NCBI RefSeq assembly: GCF_001426225.1
Contig: NZ_LMRT01000009.1
Coordinates: forward strand, 208,165 to 272,164
DNA length: 64,000 nt
Source: Allobosea sp. Leaf344
GTDB lineage: Bacteria > Pseudomonadota > Alphaproteobacteria > Rhizobiales > Beijerinckiaceae
Direction of reading: 5' to 3'
Under the pieces are notes generated by a model. That model did not search any database. It saw only the letters and a program-made list of their open reading frames with translations, and was not told the origin of the DNA. The translations under genes were made by a program, and so were the position numbers. Numbering within the stretch: position 1 is the stretch's first letter; each line of letters opens with the position of its first letter. Shown here one piece after another: positions 1 to 9,336 of this stretch.

Positions 1-1
1 C

Positions 2-1687
2 TCAGCCGCGCAGGCCGGCCGCCTCGAGCAGGCGCCCGGCTGCGGCACGGGCCTCTTCCGTGATGCTGGCGCCCGCCAGCATCCGCGCGATCTCCTCGCG
101 CCGCGCCTGATCCTCCAGCGCCGTGACGCGCGTCACCGTGCGCTGCGCGGCATCGCCGGCGAGGGCGGATTTCGCGATCAGGAAATGCTGCCCGGCCTTG
201 GCCGCGACCTGCGGCGCATGCGTCACCGAGATCACCTGGACCTTGCGCGCGAGCCGCGCCAGCCGCTCGCCGATCGCATCCGCCACCGCGCCGCCGACGC
301 CGGTGTCGATCTCGTCGAAGACGAGCGTCGGGGCCGAGCCGCGCTCCGCCAGCACGACCTTGAGCGCCAGCATGAAGCGCGAGAGCTCACCGCCGGAGGC
401 GACCTTCATCATCGGCCCCGGCCGCGTCCCGGGATTGGTCTCGACCCAGAACTCGACCCGGTCGAAGCCTTCAGGGCCGCGCGCGGCCGGGTCGCTGTCG
501 ATCTGGGTGATGAAGCGCGCCCGCTCCAGCTTGAGCGGCGGCAGCTCCGCCTTCACCGCCGCATCCAGCCTGGCGGCCGCCGCCCGCCTCTCCTGCGACA
601 GGGCCTGCGCCAGCCGGATGAAATCCGCCTCGCATTGCGCGAGCTCGCTCTCGAGCCGCGCCAGCGAGGTCTCGCTCTCGTCGAGCGCCGCGAGATCGCC
701 CGCCATGCTCTCGGCCAGCACCAGCAGCCCCTCGACCGGCACGTCGTATTTCCGGGCCGCGGCGCGCAGCGCGAACAGCCGCTCCTCGACCCGCTCCTGC
801 TCGCGCGGATCATGCTCGCTGGCCCGCATCGCCGCCGCCAGTGCCTCGCCGGCCTCTTCCAGCGCCACGATCGCGGTGGTCAGTGCGGCGAGCGAGGGGT
901 CGACGAGCTGCGGCGCCTGGCTGGCGCGCCGTTCGAGCCGGCGCAGCACCCCGGCCAGAGCCGGCACCGGCGAGGCCTGCCCGCCCACCGCCTCATAGGC
1001 CTCGATCAGGTCCCGCGCGACCTTCTCCGCCTGCATCATGCCCTGGCGCGCCGCGGCCAGCGCCTCCTCCTCCCCGGCCTGCGGCGCGAGCTTGCGCAGC
1101 TCATCGACGGCATGGCGCAGGAAATCCGCCTCCTTGCGCGCCGCCTCGACGCGCATGCGCTGCGCCTGCAGCGCCTGGCGCGCGCGCTTCAGGCTCTCGC
1201 TGGTCTGCGCCACGGCAGCGGCCTGCGCCTCCAGCCCGCCGAACCCGTCGAGGATCATCCGGTGCTGGGCCGGGTCGGTCAGCGCCCGGTCGTCATGCTG
1301 GCCATGAATCTCGACGATCGCCGCGCCGATCGCGCGCAGGATCTGCACGCTGACCGGCTGGTCGTTGATGAAGGCGCGGGTGCGGCCATCGGCATGCTGG
1401 ACGCGGCGCAGGATCAGGTCGCCATCGGTGTCGATGTCCTGCGCCTGCGCCAGGCGCCGGGCCGGATGATCGCCCGGCAGGTCGAACACCGCCCCGACCT
1501 GGCCCTGGCTCTCGCCATGGCGCACGAGCCCGCCATCGCCGCGCCCGCCCAGGGCCAGCGCGAACGCGTCGAGCACGATCGATTTGCCTGCACCGGTCTC
1601 GCCGGTCAGCACGCTCAAGCCCTCGCCGAAGCTCAGGTCGAGCCTGTCGATCAGGACGATGTCGCGGATCGAGAGCTGCGCCAGCAT
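2..1687 (-). CDS. recN: DNA repair protein RecN
   Basis: SMC-like ATPase of double-strand break repair that acts on DNA in the cytoplasm. The 561-residue product is full length. A Walker A motif (GETGAGKS, residues 29-36) lies near the N-terminus, and a long Ala/Glu/Arg-rich coiled coil fills the middle. The C-terminal head carries the ABC signature (ASGGELSRF), Walker B (VFDEIDTG) and the switch His (SVTHAPQ). It is the last gene of the minus-strand ftsZ-lpxC-bamD-recN run, 60 bases after bamD. The stop codon is at the very edge of the window, so the terminator and any following ligA are not visible. No LexA-type box was noticed in front of it, so it may be expressed with bamD. Confidence 0.97.
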   Translation of the reverse strand: MLAQLSIRDIVLIDRLDLSFGEGLSVLTGETGAGKSIVLDAFALALGGRGDGGLVRHGESQGQVGAVFDLPGDHPARRLAQAQDIDTDGDLILRRVQHADGRTRAFINDQPVSVQILRAIGAAIVEIHGQHDDRALTDPAQHRMILDGFGGLEAQAAAVAQTSESLKRARQALQAQRMRVEAARKEADFLRHAVDELRKLAPQAGEEEALAAARQGMMQAEKVARDLIEAYEAVGGQASPVPALAGVLRRLERRASQAPQLVDPSLAALTTAIVALEEAGEALAAAMRASEHDPREQERVEERLFALRAAARKYDVPVEGLLVLAESMAGDLAALDESETSLARLESELAQCEADFIRLAQALSQERRAAAARLDAAVKAELPPLKLERARFITQIDSDPAARGPEGFDRVEFWVETNPGTRPGPMMKVASGGELSRFMLALKVVLAERGSAPTLVFDEIDTGVGGAVADAIGERLARLARKVQVISVTHAPQVAAKAGQHFLIAKSALAGDAAQRTVTRVTALEDQARREEIARMLAGASITEEARAAAGRLLEAAGLRG

Positions 1688-1747
1688 GACGCTCAGCGCG
1701 GGCTCAGGAGGCAGGGCATGCGCAGCAGACCCTCACGGATTCCGCGA

Positions 1748-2662
1748 TCAGAACGGATTGACGACGCCGGCGACCACGCGCGTGAAGCCCTGGAAGGCGC
1801 GGCTGATATAGGAGCCACGATCCTCGCGCGGCGCGAGCCCGCCGCTCTCCAGCAGCACATAGGCGTCCTTGTACCAGCGGCTGTCCGGGAAATTATGCCC
1901 CAGCACCGCCGCCGCCGTCTGCGCCTCGTTGGTGATGCCGAGCGCCATATAGGCCTCGGTCAGCCGCATCAGCGCTTCCTCGACATGACGGGTGGTCTGG
2001 TACTTCGTGATCACGTCGCGGAACCGGTTCACGGCGCCGGTATAGTTGCGCTGCTGCAGGTAATAGCGCCCGACATTCATCTCCTTGCCGGCCAGCTGGT
2101 CGCGCGCCACCAGGATCTTCTCCTTGGCGTCGACGACATATTCCGACCGGGGATATTTCGCGATCAGCTCTTCCATCGCCTTGATGGCGAGCTCCGTCCG
2201 CTCCTGGTCACGCGTCGCATCCGGGATCTGGTTGAAATACGACATGCCCATGATGTACTGCGCATAGGCCGCGTCGGGGCTGCCGGGATTTTGCGCGATG
2301 AAGCGCTTGGAGGCGGTGATCGCCTCCTCCCATTTGCTGGCCTCGTAATTCGCATAGGCCGTCAGGATCAGGCCCTTCTTCGCATAGGGCGAGAAGGGGG
2401 CGTTCTTGTCGATCTCGCCGAATTTCTTGGCCGCGCCTTCGCTGTCGCCGTTCTGGATGCGCGCCAGACCCTCGTTATAGAGCCTGTCGGCCGGGACATC
2501 GGCGACGATCTCGGGCTTGTAGACCTCGGGCCGGTCGAAAGGGTTCAACGAGGACAGCGTGTCGCAGCCGCCGAGCATCAGGGCGATGGCGGCCAGTGCC
2601 GCGCCCCTGCGCATCGAGGCGGTGCGTTCGGTGTTCAGGAAATTCAGCCGCATGACGCTCAC
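1748..2662 (-). CDS. bamD: Outer membrane assembly lipoprotein BamD (ComL)
   Basis: Lipoprotein of the BAM complex, which inserts beta-barrel proteins into the outer membrane. It has an N-terminal signal with a lipobox (LMLGGC, Cys33) followed by TPR-like helical repeats typical of BamD/YfiO; the length of about 300 residues is normal. The start given is GTG at 2662, with AGAGGA eight bases upstream. An in-frame ATG at 2653 is possible but has a poorer ribosome site. It lies between lpxC and recN, the usual alphaproteobacterial order. The 218 bases to lpxC show no convincing terminator, so co-transcription with lpxC is possible. Confidence 0.95.
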   Translation of the reverse strand: MSVMRLNFLNTERTASMRRGAALAAIALMLGGCDTLSSLNPFDRPEVYKPEIVADVPADRLYNEGLARIQNGDSEGAAKKFGEIDKNAPFSPYAKKGLILTAYANYEASKWEEAITASKRFIAQNPGSPDAAYAQYIMGMSYFNQIPDATRDQERTELAIKAMEELIAKYPRSEYVVDAKEKILVARDQLAGKEMNVGRYYLQQRNYTGAVNRFRDVITKYQTTRHVEEALMRLTEAYMALGITNEAQTAAAVLGHNFPDSRWYKDAYVLLESGGLAPREDRGSYISRAFQGFTRVVAGVVNPF

Positions 2663-2880
2663 GTAGCCAGTCCTCTTGGTCCAATCCCACAGCGTGGGAG
2701 ACTGCCATAGCGCAGACGCCGACGCGGCGCCACCACCGAAAACGGCGAAATCCAGCAGATTCGCCGGAGTGCACTGCGCCCGCCGGGCTTACGGCCCCAA
2801 CCGGCGATCGGCTCGCGGGCCGGCGCCACTGTCTCCGACAGAAAGCGGGCGAATGGAAGGCGCGGCCGGCTCGTCCCGGC

Positions 2881-3831
2881 TCAGTGGACGTCCGGCGCGA
2901 AGGCGGCCGGGGCGGCGGCGGCCATCTGCATGGCGCGCGGCGCGGCCGCATAGACCGGGGTCGCTTCCACGATGCCGTAATTGGCGCGGTCGGCGAAGAG
3001 CGCTTCGAGGATCCGGACATTCAGCCGGTGGCCGCCGCAATAGGAACGAAACTCGCCCTGGATCGGATAGCCGCCGAGCGCGAGATCGCCGATCGCGTCC
3101 AGCACCTTGTGACGGACGAACTCGTCGCGATAGCGCAGCCCCTCGGGGTTGATCACCTTGTCCTCGCCGATGGCGACGGTGTTGTCGAGCGAGGCGCCGA
3201 GCGCGAAGCCGGCCTTCCAGAGCTGCTCGACATCGCGCATGAAGCCGAAGGTGCGGGCGCGCGAGATCTCATGGGCGTAGGCCGCCGGCTCGAGATCGAA
3301 GACCTTGCGCTGGCGGCCGATTACCGCGGTGTCGAAATCGATCTCGACATCGAGGCGGAACCCCTTCTCCGCCGGCAGCAGCTCGGCGAAGGCGCGGCCG
3401 TTCTCGACACGCACGGGGCGCAGGATCTTGAGATAGCGCCGGCCGGCCTGCAGCGTGGCGAGGCCGGTCGCCTGGATCGCATCGACGAACTCACGGGCGC
3501 TGCCGTCCATGATCGGCATTTCGGGCCCGTCGATCTCGATCAGCACATTGTCGAGGCCGAGGCCGGCGCAGGCCGACATCAGATGCTCGATCGTCGCGAC
3601 GGAGGCGGAGGCGCCATCGCCGATCACGGTGCAGAGTTCGGTGGCGCTGACCTTGGTGTGCTTGGCGTGGATCAGCTGGGCGGGACGATCGGCGAGCCCC
3701 TGCCGCAGGAAGACGATGCCGGAATTCGCACTGGAAGGCTTGAGGCAGATGCTGGCCGGAGCTCCGGAGTGAACACCGATCCCGGTCAGGGTCACGGGGG
3801 CGCGCAGTGTCGTCTGCCGATCGAAATTCAT
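2881..3831 (-). CDS. lpxC: UDP-3-O-acyl-N-acetylglucosamine deacetylase LpxC
   Basis: Zinc enzyme of the committed step of lipid A synthesis, cytoplasmic. Starting at the ATG at 3831 gives 316 residues. The zinc ligands then fall at His83 (in TIEHLM), His241 and Asp245 (in HKVLDAIGD), with the catalytic His268 (in GGHRLN), almost the E. coli numbering. A TTG at 3843 would add four residues and is less likely. The gene follows ftsZ on the same strand, but a strong terminator lies after ftsZ, so lpxC probably has its own promoter in the 308-base gap. Confidence 0.97.
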   Translation of the reverse strand: MNFDRQTTLRAPVTLTGIGVHSGAPASICLKPSSANSGIVFLRQGLADRPAQLIHAKHTKVSATELCTVIGDGASASVATIEHLMSACAGLGLDNVLIEIDGPEMPIMDGSAREFVDAIQATGLATLQAGRRYLKILRPVRVENGRAFAELLPAEKGFRLDVEIDFDTAVIGRQRKVFDLEPAAYAHEISRARTFGFMRDVEQLWKAGFALGASLDNTVAIGEDKVINPEGLRYRDEFVRHKVLDAIGDLALGGYPIQGEFRSYCGGHRLNVRILEALFADRANYGIVEATPVYAAAPRAMQMAAAAPAAFAPDVH

Positions 3832-4067
3832 TCCGGTATCCAATCCTGATCGCGAGAGCCGACGGAAGCGACGAAAGCCTCAGGCAAACCCAACCGCGAT
3901 GCCTCGGAAGTCTGGCGCGATCCAGCTGGACCACCACCACCACCCCTCTTGGTGCGAGCGCAACATAGTCCCGGCAGCCAAGGCGACAAAATCACGGTTT
4001 CTTACGCTCTGTTACAGGATCTAGAAACACCTGATTAACTGACTATGCCGTTGATAAATATAGTTTT
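3832..4067 (-). promoter_or_regulatory. Intergenic leader and promoter region of lpxC
   Basis: Stretch between the ftsZ terminator and the lpxC start. Its half near the terminator (about 3985-4067) is clearly AT-richer than the surroundings, as expected of a promoter. Nearer the gene is a short GGT-type trinucleotide run on the minus strand (about 3928-3945). No open reading frame of note, no riboswitch fold and no exact sigma-70 pair was recognised. The role as lpxC promoter is inferred from position alone. Confidence 0.4.
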
Positions 4068-4108
4068 TAAAAAATGAAAATGCCCGCCGCGAGAGCCGCG
4101 GCGGGCAT
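4068..4108 (-). terminator. Intrinsic terminator downstream of ftsZ
   Basis: Perfect 12-bp stem (4080-4091 with 4097-4108, arm ATGCCCGCCGCG) around a five-base loop, 32 bases after the ftsZ stop. Read on the minus strand it is followed by TTTTCATTTTTT, a classic U tract. It separates ftsZ from lpxC transcription. Confidence 0.9.
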
Positions 4109-4139
4109 GTCCGTGGAAAGGCGCCGGGAGCGCCCGTCT

Positions 4140-5840
4140 TCAGCGGGCTTCGCGGCGCAGGAAGGCCGGAATTTCCAGCCGCTCCTCCTCGCTGCGATTC
4201 GGCGCGGTGCGGCCGTGCTGGTCGAGCTGGCCGACAGCCGGGCGCGGTGCGGCGACCGGCGCGGCGGGACGGCGCATATACTCGGCATGGGCGGCGCTCG
4301 GGGCGGCCGGCGCCGGCGCCTGGCGCATCGGCGCCTGCTGCGGCTGCGGCTGCGGCTCCTGCATCGCCTCGTCCTCCTTGCGGCCGAAGCCGACGGAGGC
4401 CAGGCGCTGCATCAGCGACATGCGCTTCTGCTCGGCCGCGTTCTGCGGCGCCGCCAGCGGCTGGGCGCCGCGCTGGGCCAGCTGGTTCTGGGCCGGGATC
4501 GGCAGCTCCTCGATGCGCGGCATGCGCGTCGGCCTGACGGCGCGCTCGGGCGCCGGCGGGATGAAGCTGTCCTCGTGATGATGCAGGGGCTGTTCCTGCA
4601 CCACCGGCTCCACCATCGGAGCGGCCATTACCGGGCGCGGCTGCACCGGGGCGATCTGGATGTCCTCGGCCAGCGCGGCCGGGGGGGCCACCGGCTGCGG
4701 CCGCGGCGCTTCGGCGACGGGGCGCAGCTCCATCACCGGCTCGGGCTGCGGCGCGACGGGGGCGAAGCTGCGGGCCGGGGCGGCGGTGCTGCGCAGGCGG
4801 GCCTCGGCCTTCAGCCGCTCGGCGACCTGGGCGATGCGGGCTTCGGTCTCGTCCATCTCGGCCTGGGTGGTGACCGGCTTGTCGATGCCGGTGGCCACGA
4901 CCGAGACGCGCACGATGCCTTCGAGCGATTCGTCGAAGGTCGCGCCGACGATGATGTTGGCCTCGGAATCGACCTCCTCGCGGATGCGGGTGGCCGCTTC
5001 ATCGACCTCGTAGAGCTTCATGTCGCGCCCGCCGGTGATCGAGATCAGCAGGCCGCGCGCGCCCTTCATCGAGACGTCGTCGAGCAGCGGGTTGTTGATC
5101 GCGGCCTGCGCCGCGGTCAGGGCGCGCTTCTCGCCCTGGGCCTCGCCGGTGCCCATCATCGCCTTGCCCATGCCGCGCATCACGGCGCGGACGTCGGCGA
5201 AGTCGAGATTGATCAGGCCGGGACGCACCATCAGATCGGTGATGCAGGCGACGCCCGAATACAGCACCTGGTCGGCCATGCCGAAGGCGTCTGCGAAGCC
5301 GGTGGTCTCGTTGGCGACGCGGAACAGGTTCTGGTTGGGGATGACGATCAGCGTGTCGACGGCCTCGTTCAGCTCGCTGATGCCGGCTTCCGCCATGCGC
5401 ATGCGGCGATGGCCTTCGAACTGGAAGGGCTTGGTCACCACGCCGACGGTCAGGATGCCCATGTCGCGGGCGACGCGGGCGATGGCCGGAGCGGCACCGG
5501 TGCCGGTGCCGCCGCCCATGCCGGCGGTGATGAACACCATATGCGCCCCGGCGAGATGATCGCGGATCTCGTCGATCACCTCCTCGGCGGCGGCACGGCC
5601 GACCTCCGGCTGCGAGCCGGCGCCGAGACCTTCCGTGACCTGGAGGCCCATCTGGATGATGCGCGAGGCGCGGCTCAGCGCCAGCGCCTGGGCGTCGGTG
5701 TTGGCGACCACGAAATCGACGCCGTCGAGACCGGCTTCGATCATGTTGTTGACCGCGTTGCCACCGGCTCCGCCGACACCGAACACCGTGATCCGGGGCT
5801 TCAGTTCCCGGATGTCCGGGGCTTGCAGATTCATCGCCAT
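4140..5840 (-). CDS. ftsZ: Cell division protein FtsZ
   Basis: Tubulin-like GTPase that forms the cytokinetic ring. The 566-residue product has the GTP-binding signature GGGTGTG (109-115) and the T7 synergy loop NLDFADV (211-217). After the core (about 1-330) comes a long Pro/Ala/Gln-rich linker of roughly 220 residues, with a His cluster, and a conserved C-terminal peptide ([12 protein letters not shown]) that would bind FtsA and other partners. The long linker is normal for alphaproteobacteria. ATG at 5840 has GAAGAGG upstream; a second in-frame ATG follows two codons later. It is 106 bases after ftsA and ends at a strong terminator. Confidence 0.98.
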   Translation of the reverse strand: MAMNLQAPDIRELKPRITVFGVGGAGGNAVNNMIEAGLDGVDFVVANTDAQALALSRASRIIQMGLQVTEGLGAGSQPEVGRAAAEEVIDEIRDHLAGAHMVFITAGMGGGTGTGAAPAIARVARDMGILTVGVVTKPFQFEGHRRMRMAEAGISELNEAVDTLIVIPNQNLFRVANETTGFADAFGMADQVLYSGVACITDLMVRPGLINLDFADVRAVMRGMGKAMMGTGEAQGEKRALTAAQAAINNPLLDDVSMKGARGLLISITGGRDMKLYEVDEAATRIREEVDSEANIIVGATFDESLEGIVRVSVVATGIDKPVTTQAEMDETEARIAQVAERLKAEARLRSTAAPARSFAPVAPQPEPVMELRPVAEAPRPQPVAPPAALAEDIQIAPVQPRPVMAAPMVEPVVQEQPLHHHEDSFIPPAPERAVRPTRMPRIEELPIPAQNQLAQRGAQPLAAPQNAAEQKRMSLMQRLASVGFGRKEDEAMQEPQPQPQQAPMRQAPAPAAPSAAHAEYMRRPAAPVAAPRPAVGQLDQHGRTAPNRSEEERLEIPAFLRREAR

Positions 5841-5946
5841 GGTTGCCTCTTCAGATCTCTGTCCGGCGCCTGGCGGGAGCCGTCCCGATTGTTAAGTTTC
5901 AACTCTGATCGGCCCGTCCCGCCTGACCGGGGGAGCCGGTTACTCA

Positions 5947-7272
5947 CTAGAAACTGTCCTTCAGCCACCGGCCGACGCGGGAGAAATACCCGTCGGTTCC
6001 CGTGGCGAAATAGGTCGAGCCGGCACGCGGCTCGAAATGTTCGACATGCGCGACCTGCGGATAGACCAGCAGCCCGACGGCGGCCGCGAAGGCCGGTCCC
6101 TTGCCCGCTTCCGGCAGGCCGCGGATGCCGAGCGGGCGCCCGGTGCGGACCTGGCCGCCGAGCACGCGCCGCGCCACTTCCGGAAGCCCGGTTAGCTGGC
6201 AGGCGCCGCCGGTGAGCACGACGCGGCGCCCGGCCTGCGCCGAGAAACCCGCTGCGTTCAGCCGGTCGCGCACCAGTTCGAGGATCTCCTCGACGCGCGG
6301 CTTGATGATCCGCACGAGATGCGACTTCGCGAGATGGTTGGGGGTGTCGCGCTCGTCATCGTCGACCTGCGGCACCGAGATCATGTCGCGCTCGTCGGAG
6401 GCGCTCGAGATGCAGGCGCCATGCAGCGTCTTCAGCCGCTCGGCCGCCGAAACCCGCGTCGAGAGCCCGCGCGCCACGTCCATGGTGATGTGGTTGCCGC
6501 CGACCGCGATCGCGTCGGCATGCATCAGATGCCCCCCGGAGAAGACGCCGAGGCTGGTGGTTCCGCCGCCGAGATCGACGACCACGACGCCCATCTCGGC
6601 CTCGTCGTCAACCAGCACCGACAGGCCGGAGGCATAGGGTGTCGCGACCACCGCCTCGACCTCGAGATGGCAGCGCTCCACCGCGAGCATGACGTTGCGG
6701 GCCGCGGCGGCTTCCGCCGCGACGACATGCATGTCGACGGAGAGCTTGCCGCCGATCAGCCCGCGGGGATCGAGCACGCCGGGATGCCCGTCCAGGGCGT
6801 AGCCCGTGGGCAGCGCGTGGAGCACGGCCTTGCCCGGCCGGATCGCATGGGTGGCGGCGGCGGCGAGCACGCGCTTGACGTCGCTGTCGCCGACGGCGCC
6901 GGCCCTGAGATCGACCCCCGCGGCGTAATGCTGCGAGCCGAGCCGGCCACCGGTGAGGTTGACGATCACCGACTGCACCTCGACCTTCGCCATGCGCTCG
7001 GCGGCGTCGACAGCCGCACGGATCGCCCGCTCGGCCCCTTCGAGGTCGATGATCGCGCCGCCCTTCAGCCCGATCGAGCGCTGATGGCCGATGCCGATGA
7101 TGCGGGCGACATGGGTGCGCCCGCGCAGCCGCTCATTGGCCTCGGCCGGATTGAGCTCGGCGATCAGGCAGACCACCTTGCTGGTGCCGATGTCGAGAAT
7201 CGACAGGGTCGCGCTCTTGCGCGACGACAAGGGCCGCATCCGCGGCGTCAATCCCTGGGAAGTCGGGCTCAT
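5947..7272 (-). CDS. ftsA: Cell division protein FtsA
   Basis: Actin-like ATPase that tethers FtsZ to the membrane. The 441 residues include the phosphate-1 motif (ILDIGTSKV, about residue 25), an insert typical of the FtsA 1C domain, the phosphate-2 motif (VVDLGGGTTSLGVF) and the adenosine motif (VVLTGGACQLTGL). The C-terminus (FSRVGRWLKDSF) is the amphipathic membrane-targeting helix. Its start overlaps the ftsQ stop by four bases (ATGA), so the two are translationally coupled. Confidence 0.98.
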   Translation of the reverse strand: MSPTSQGLTPRMRPLSSRKSATLSILDIGTSKVVCLIAELNPAEANERLRGRTHVARIIGIGHQRSIGLKGGAIIDLEGAERAIRAAVDAAERMAKVEVQSVIVNLTGGRLGSQHYAAGVDLRAGAVGDSDVKRVLAAAATHAIRPGKAVLHALPTGYALDGHPGVLDPRGLIGGKLSVDMHVVAAEAAAARNVMLAVERCHLEVEAVVATPYASGLSVLVDDEAEMGVVVVDLGGGTTSLGVFSGGHLMHADAIAVGGNHITMDVARGLSTRVSAAERLKTLHGACISSASDERDMISVPQVDDDERDTPNHLAKSHLVRIIKPRVEEILELVRDRLNAAGFSAQAGRRVVLTGGACQLTGLPEVARRVLGGQVRTGRPLGIRGLPEAGKGPAFAAAVGLLVYPQVAHVEHFEPRAGSTYFATGTDGYFSRVGRWLKDSF

Positions 7273-8195
7273 ACTTCGCCGCCCTTCTTCTTGGCCTTGG
7301 CCTTGAGCGCTTCGGCCCGGGCGGCGGCGCCTTCCTCGGTCAGGCGCATCACCACGCGGTCCGGCTGGCGCAGATCGATCGCCAGCACGTCCTTGTCCAG
7401 GATCCGGCTCTCGGTCTCGAGCACGGCCAGGCGCTTCACCGCCGCGGCCGGCTGGGTCTCGGGCAGGCGGACATCGAGCCCGTTGTCGAGCTTCAGCGTC
7501 CAGCGCCGGTTGGCGACCAGGGTCGCGGCGCGAATCCGCGGCGCCAGCGCGCCGGCCTCATCGCGCAGCGCGATGTATTCGGCGGCCCGGTGGTTGGCGT
7601 TGGTGCCGACGACCAGCGGCAGATGGGCGAAGCGCCCGTCATCCATCTTGTCGATGACCGTGCCGTCGGCGGCGATGACGAAGAGCTCGCCCTTGACCTG
7701 CCAGAGCGCGAAGGGCCGGCGCTCGGTGAGCGCGATCGAGACCTCGCCCGGATAGAGCTTGCGGACGCTCGCCTCGCGGATCAGCGGCGTCGCCTCCAGC
7801 CGCTTGCGCGCCTCGTCGGCGTCGAAGAAGGCCAGCGATATCTTCGGGTCGATGCCTGCTGCGACGAGCACTTCAGCCTCGGAGAGTTCGGCGATGCCGG
7901 AGATCGTGATGCGGTCGATGCCGAAACCGAAAGCCCGGGCCAGCATGTGGTGGAATTCGCCCTGGCTGCGCCGGAGCGCCTCGACATGGCCGCCGATGAC
8001 GCTGCCCGAGACCAGGCTGGCCGCCAGGAAGCCCAGCGCCAGGCAGGTGCCGATCCGGCGCGGCAGGCGCTGGGCCAGCGGCACCGAGACCGCGCTGCGG
8101 CGCGAGCGGCGCAGCCACCGTCCGGACCGCTCTCCGACGAGGAGTTGCGGACCGGCGGGCGGGACCGGCAGGCGCGACGGGGCTTGCACCATCAT
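7269..8195 (-). CDS. ftsQ: Cell division protein FtsQ
   Basis: Bitopic inner-membrane divisome protein of the FtsQBL complex. It has a basic cytoplasmic N-terminus, one membrane helix (around ALGFLAASLVSGSVIGG) and a periplasmic POTRA domain (around ITISGIAELSEAEVL) followed by the beta domain. A start at 8195 (ATGATGGTG, 308 residues), just after the ddl stop, is preferred. An upstream ATG at 8234 would overlap ddl by 34 bases. The protein ends in a Lys-rich tail. Confidence 0.94.
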   Translation of the reverse strand: MMVQAPSRLPVPPAGPQLLVGERSGRWLRRSRRSAVSVPLAQRLPRRIGTCLALGFLAASLVSGSVIGGHVEALRRSQGEFHHMLARAFGFGIDRITISGIAELSEAEVLVAAGIDPKISLAFFDADEARKRLEATPLIREASVRKLYPGEVSIALTERRPFALWQVKGELFVIAADGTVIDKMDDGRFAHLPLVVGTNANHRAAEYIALRDEAGALAPRIRAATLVANRRWTLKLDNGLDVRLPETQPAAAVKRLAVLETESRILDKDVLAIDLRQPDRVVMRLTEEGAAARAEALKAKAKKKGGEV

Positions 8196-8200
8196 CGCAT

Positions 8201-9115
8201 TCACCGATCGAGGGAGGCGTCCTCCACCATCCATTTGACGAGCTCACCGAAGTTCAGGCCCGCTTGGGCAGCCAGTTCGGGCACCAGGCTGGTTTCGGTC
8301 ATCCCGGGCTGCGTATTGACCTCCAGCCAGACGAGAGTGTCGGTCTCGTCGTCATAGCGGAAGTCAGAACGGCTGACGCCCCGGCAACCGATTGCTTGAT
8401 GCGCCGTTAACGCACACTCTTCGATCTGCTGGTAAATTTTCGGTAAAATTTGAGCCGGGCAAATGTGGATCGAACCACCTTTCGCGTATTTGGCCTCGTA
8501 GTCGTAGAAGCCGCCCGAGGCCGCGCGAATCTCCGTCACGCCCAGCGACTTGCCGTCCATCACCGCGCAGGTCAGCTCGCGCCCCGCGATGAAGCTCTCG
8601 GCCAGCATCATCTCGCCGCAAGGCCAATCCGGCCGCGCGATTTCCTGCGGCGGATGCTGGCGATCCTGCTTGACGATGACGACGCCGACCGAGGAACCCT
8701 CGTCGACCGGCTTCAGCACATAGGGCGGCGGCAGCGCATGCGCCTTGGCCGCCTCGAATCGCGACAGGGTGACCCCGCGCGCCACGGGCACGCCGGCGGC
8801 CGCGGCGACCAGCTTCGCCCGGTCCTTGCGGATGGCGAGCGCCGATGCCAGCACGCCGGAATGCGTATAGGGAATGCGCAGGATCTCCAGCACGCCCTGG
8901 ATCGTGCCGTCCTCGCCGAAGCGGCCATGCAGCGCGTTGAAGGCGACGTCGGGCCGCAGCGCCGAGAGGACGGTGCAGATATCCGGCTGCACGTCGATCC
9001 GCGTGACGCGGTAGCCGACGCTCTCCAGCGCCGCCGCGCAGCTGGTGCCGGAGCTGAGGCTGACCTCGCGCTCGACGGACCAGCCGCCCATCAGAACTGC
9101 GACGTGTTTGGTCAT
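8201..9115 (-). CDS. ddl: D-alanine--D-alanine ligase
   Basis: ATP-grasp ligase that makes the D-Ala-D-Ala dipeptide for peptidoglycan, cytoplasmic. The 304 residues start with the VLMGGWSVEREVSL motif and show NALHGRFGEDGTIQG, the grasp Lys region (YVLKPVDEGSSVGV) and the metal/ATP end (EVNTQPGMTETSLVPE; most family members have Leu where Gln stands). A GAGGATC ribosome site precedes the ATG. The segment near 8385-8470 (SIHICPAQILPKIYQQIEE) is encoded by clearly AT-richer codons than the rest. First gene of the ddl-ftsQ-ftsA-ftsZ block, with a CtrA-type box 46 bases upstream. Confidence 0.97.
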   Translation of the reverse strand: MTKHVAVLMGGWSVEREVSLSSGTSCAAALESVGYRVTRIDVQPDICTVLSALRPDVAFNALHGRFGEDGTIQGVLEILRIPYTHSGVLASALAIRKDRAKLVAAAAGVPVARGVTLSRFEAAKAHALPPPYVLKPVDEGSSVGVVIVKQDRQHPPQEIARPDWPCGEMMLAESFIAGRELTCAVMDGKSLGVTEIRAASGGFYDYEAKYAKGGSIHICPAQILPKIYQQIEECALTAHQAIGCRGVSRSDFRYDDETDTLVWLEVNTQPGMTETSLVPELAAQAGLNFGELVKWMVEDASLDR

Positions 9116-9160
9116 GGCGATCCTCGGCTCTCCTGAGCATCGGACCCTTGGCCGGACAGG

Positions 9161-9176
9161 GTTAACGGGGCGTTAA
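9161..9176 (-). promoter_or_regulatory. Full CtrA-type box upstream of ddl-ftsQAZ
   Basis: On the minus strand the sequence reads TTAA-CGCCCCG-TTAAC, an exact match to the alphaproteobacterial CtrA consensus TTAA-N7-TTAAC. It is also a near-perfect palindrome. It lies 46 bases before the ddl ATG, in the gap that also serves the divergent BrnA-like gene. CtrA control of ftsQA/ftsZ is established in Caulobacter; control here is inferred from the match. Confidence 0.65.
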
Positions 9177-9222
9177 GACCGGTCTTGCGAGCCGCCCGGC
9201 GGCGGCATGGCGGTGGCTTGTC

Positions 9223-9237
9223 ATGACGTTACGTCAT
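9223..9237. promoter_or_regulatory. Perfect 15-base palindrome (operator-like)
   Basis: ATGACGT-T-ACGTCAT, seven perfectly paired bases each side of a central T, in the divergent gap between ddl and the BrnA-like gene. It is about 100 bases upstream of the latter and 108 bases upstream of ddl. It looks like a dimer-binding operator. The cognate protein is unknown; autoregulation by the ribbon-helix-helix protein encoded at 9337 is one possibility. Confidence 0.4.
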
Positions 9238-9336
9238 TGTTAAGAACGGACGGATCGAGGGACGCGAAGGCAGCATGCGAAGCGATCCCTCTCATGACGA
9301 CGAGGCGATCCAGCCTCGCGACGAGGAGGAGCCCCG

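Noticed and set aside
185..2710. 841-codon open frame on the plus strand
   Set aside because: It is antisense to recN and bamD, has the Arg/His/Gly/Gln-rich composition of GC-rich shadow frames, and no recognisable domain.
4074..6215. 713-codon plus-strand frame
   Set aside because: Antisense to ftsZ and part of ftsA; shadow composition, no ribosome site, and it runs over the ftsZ terminator.
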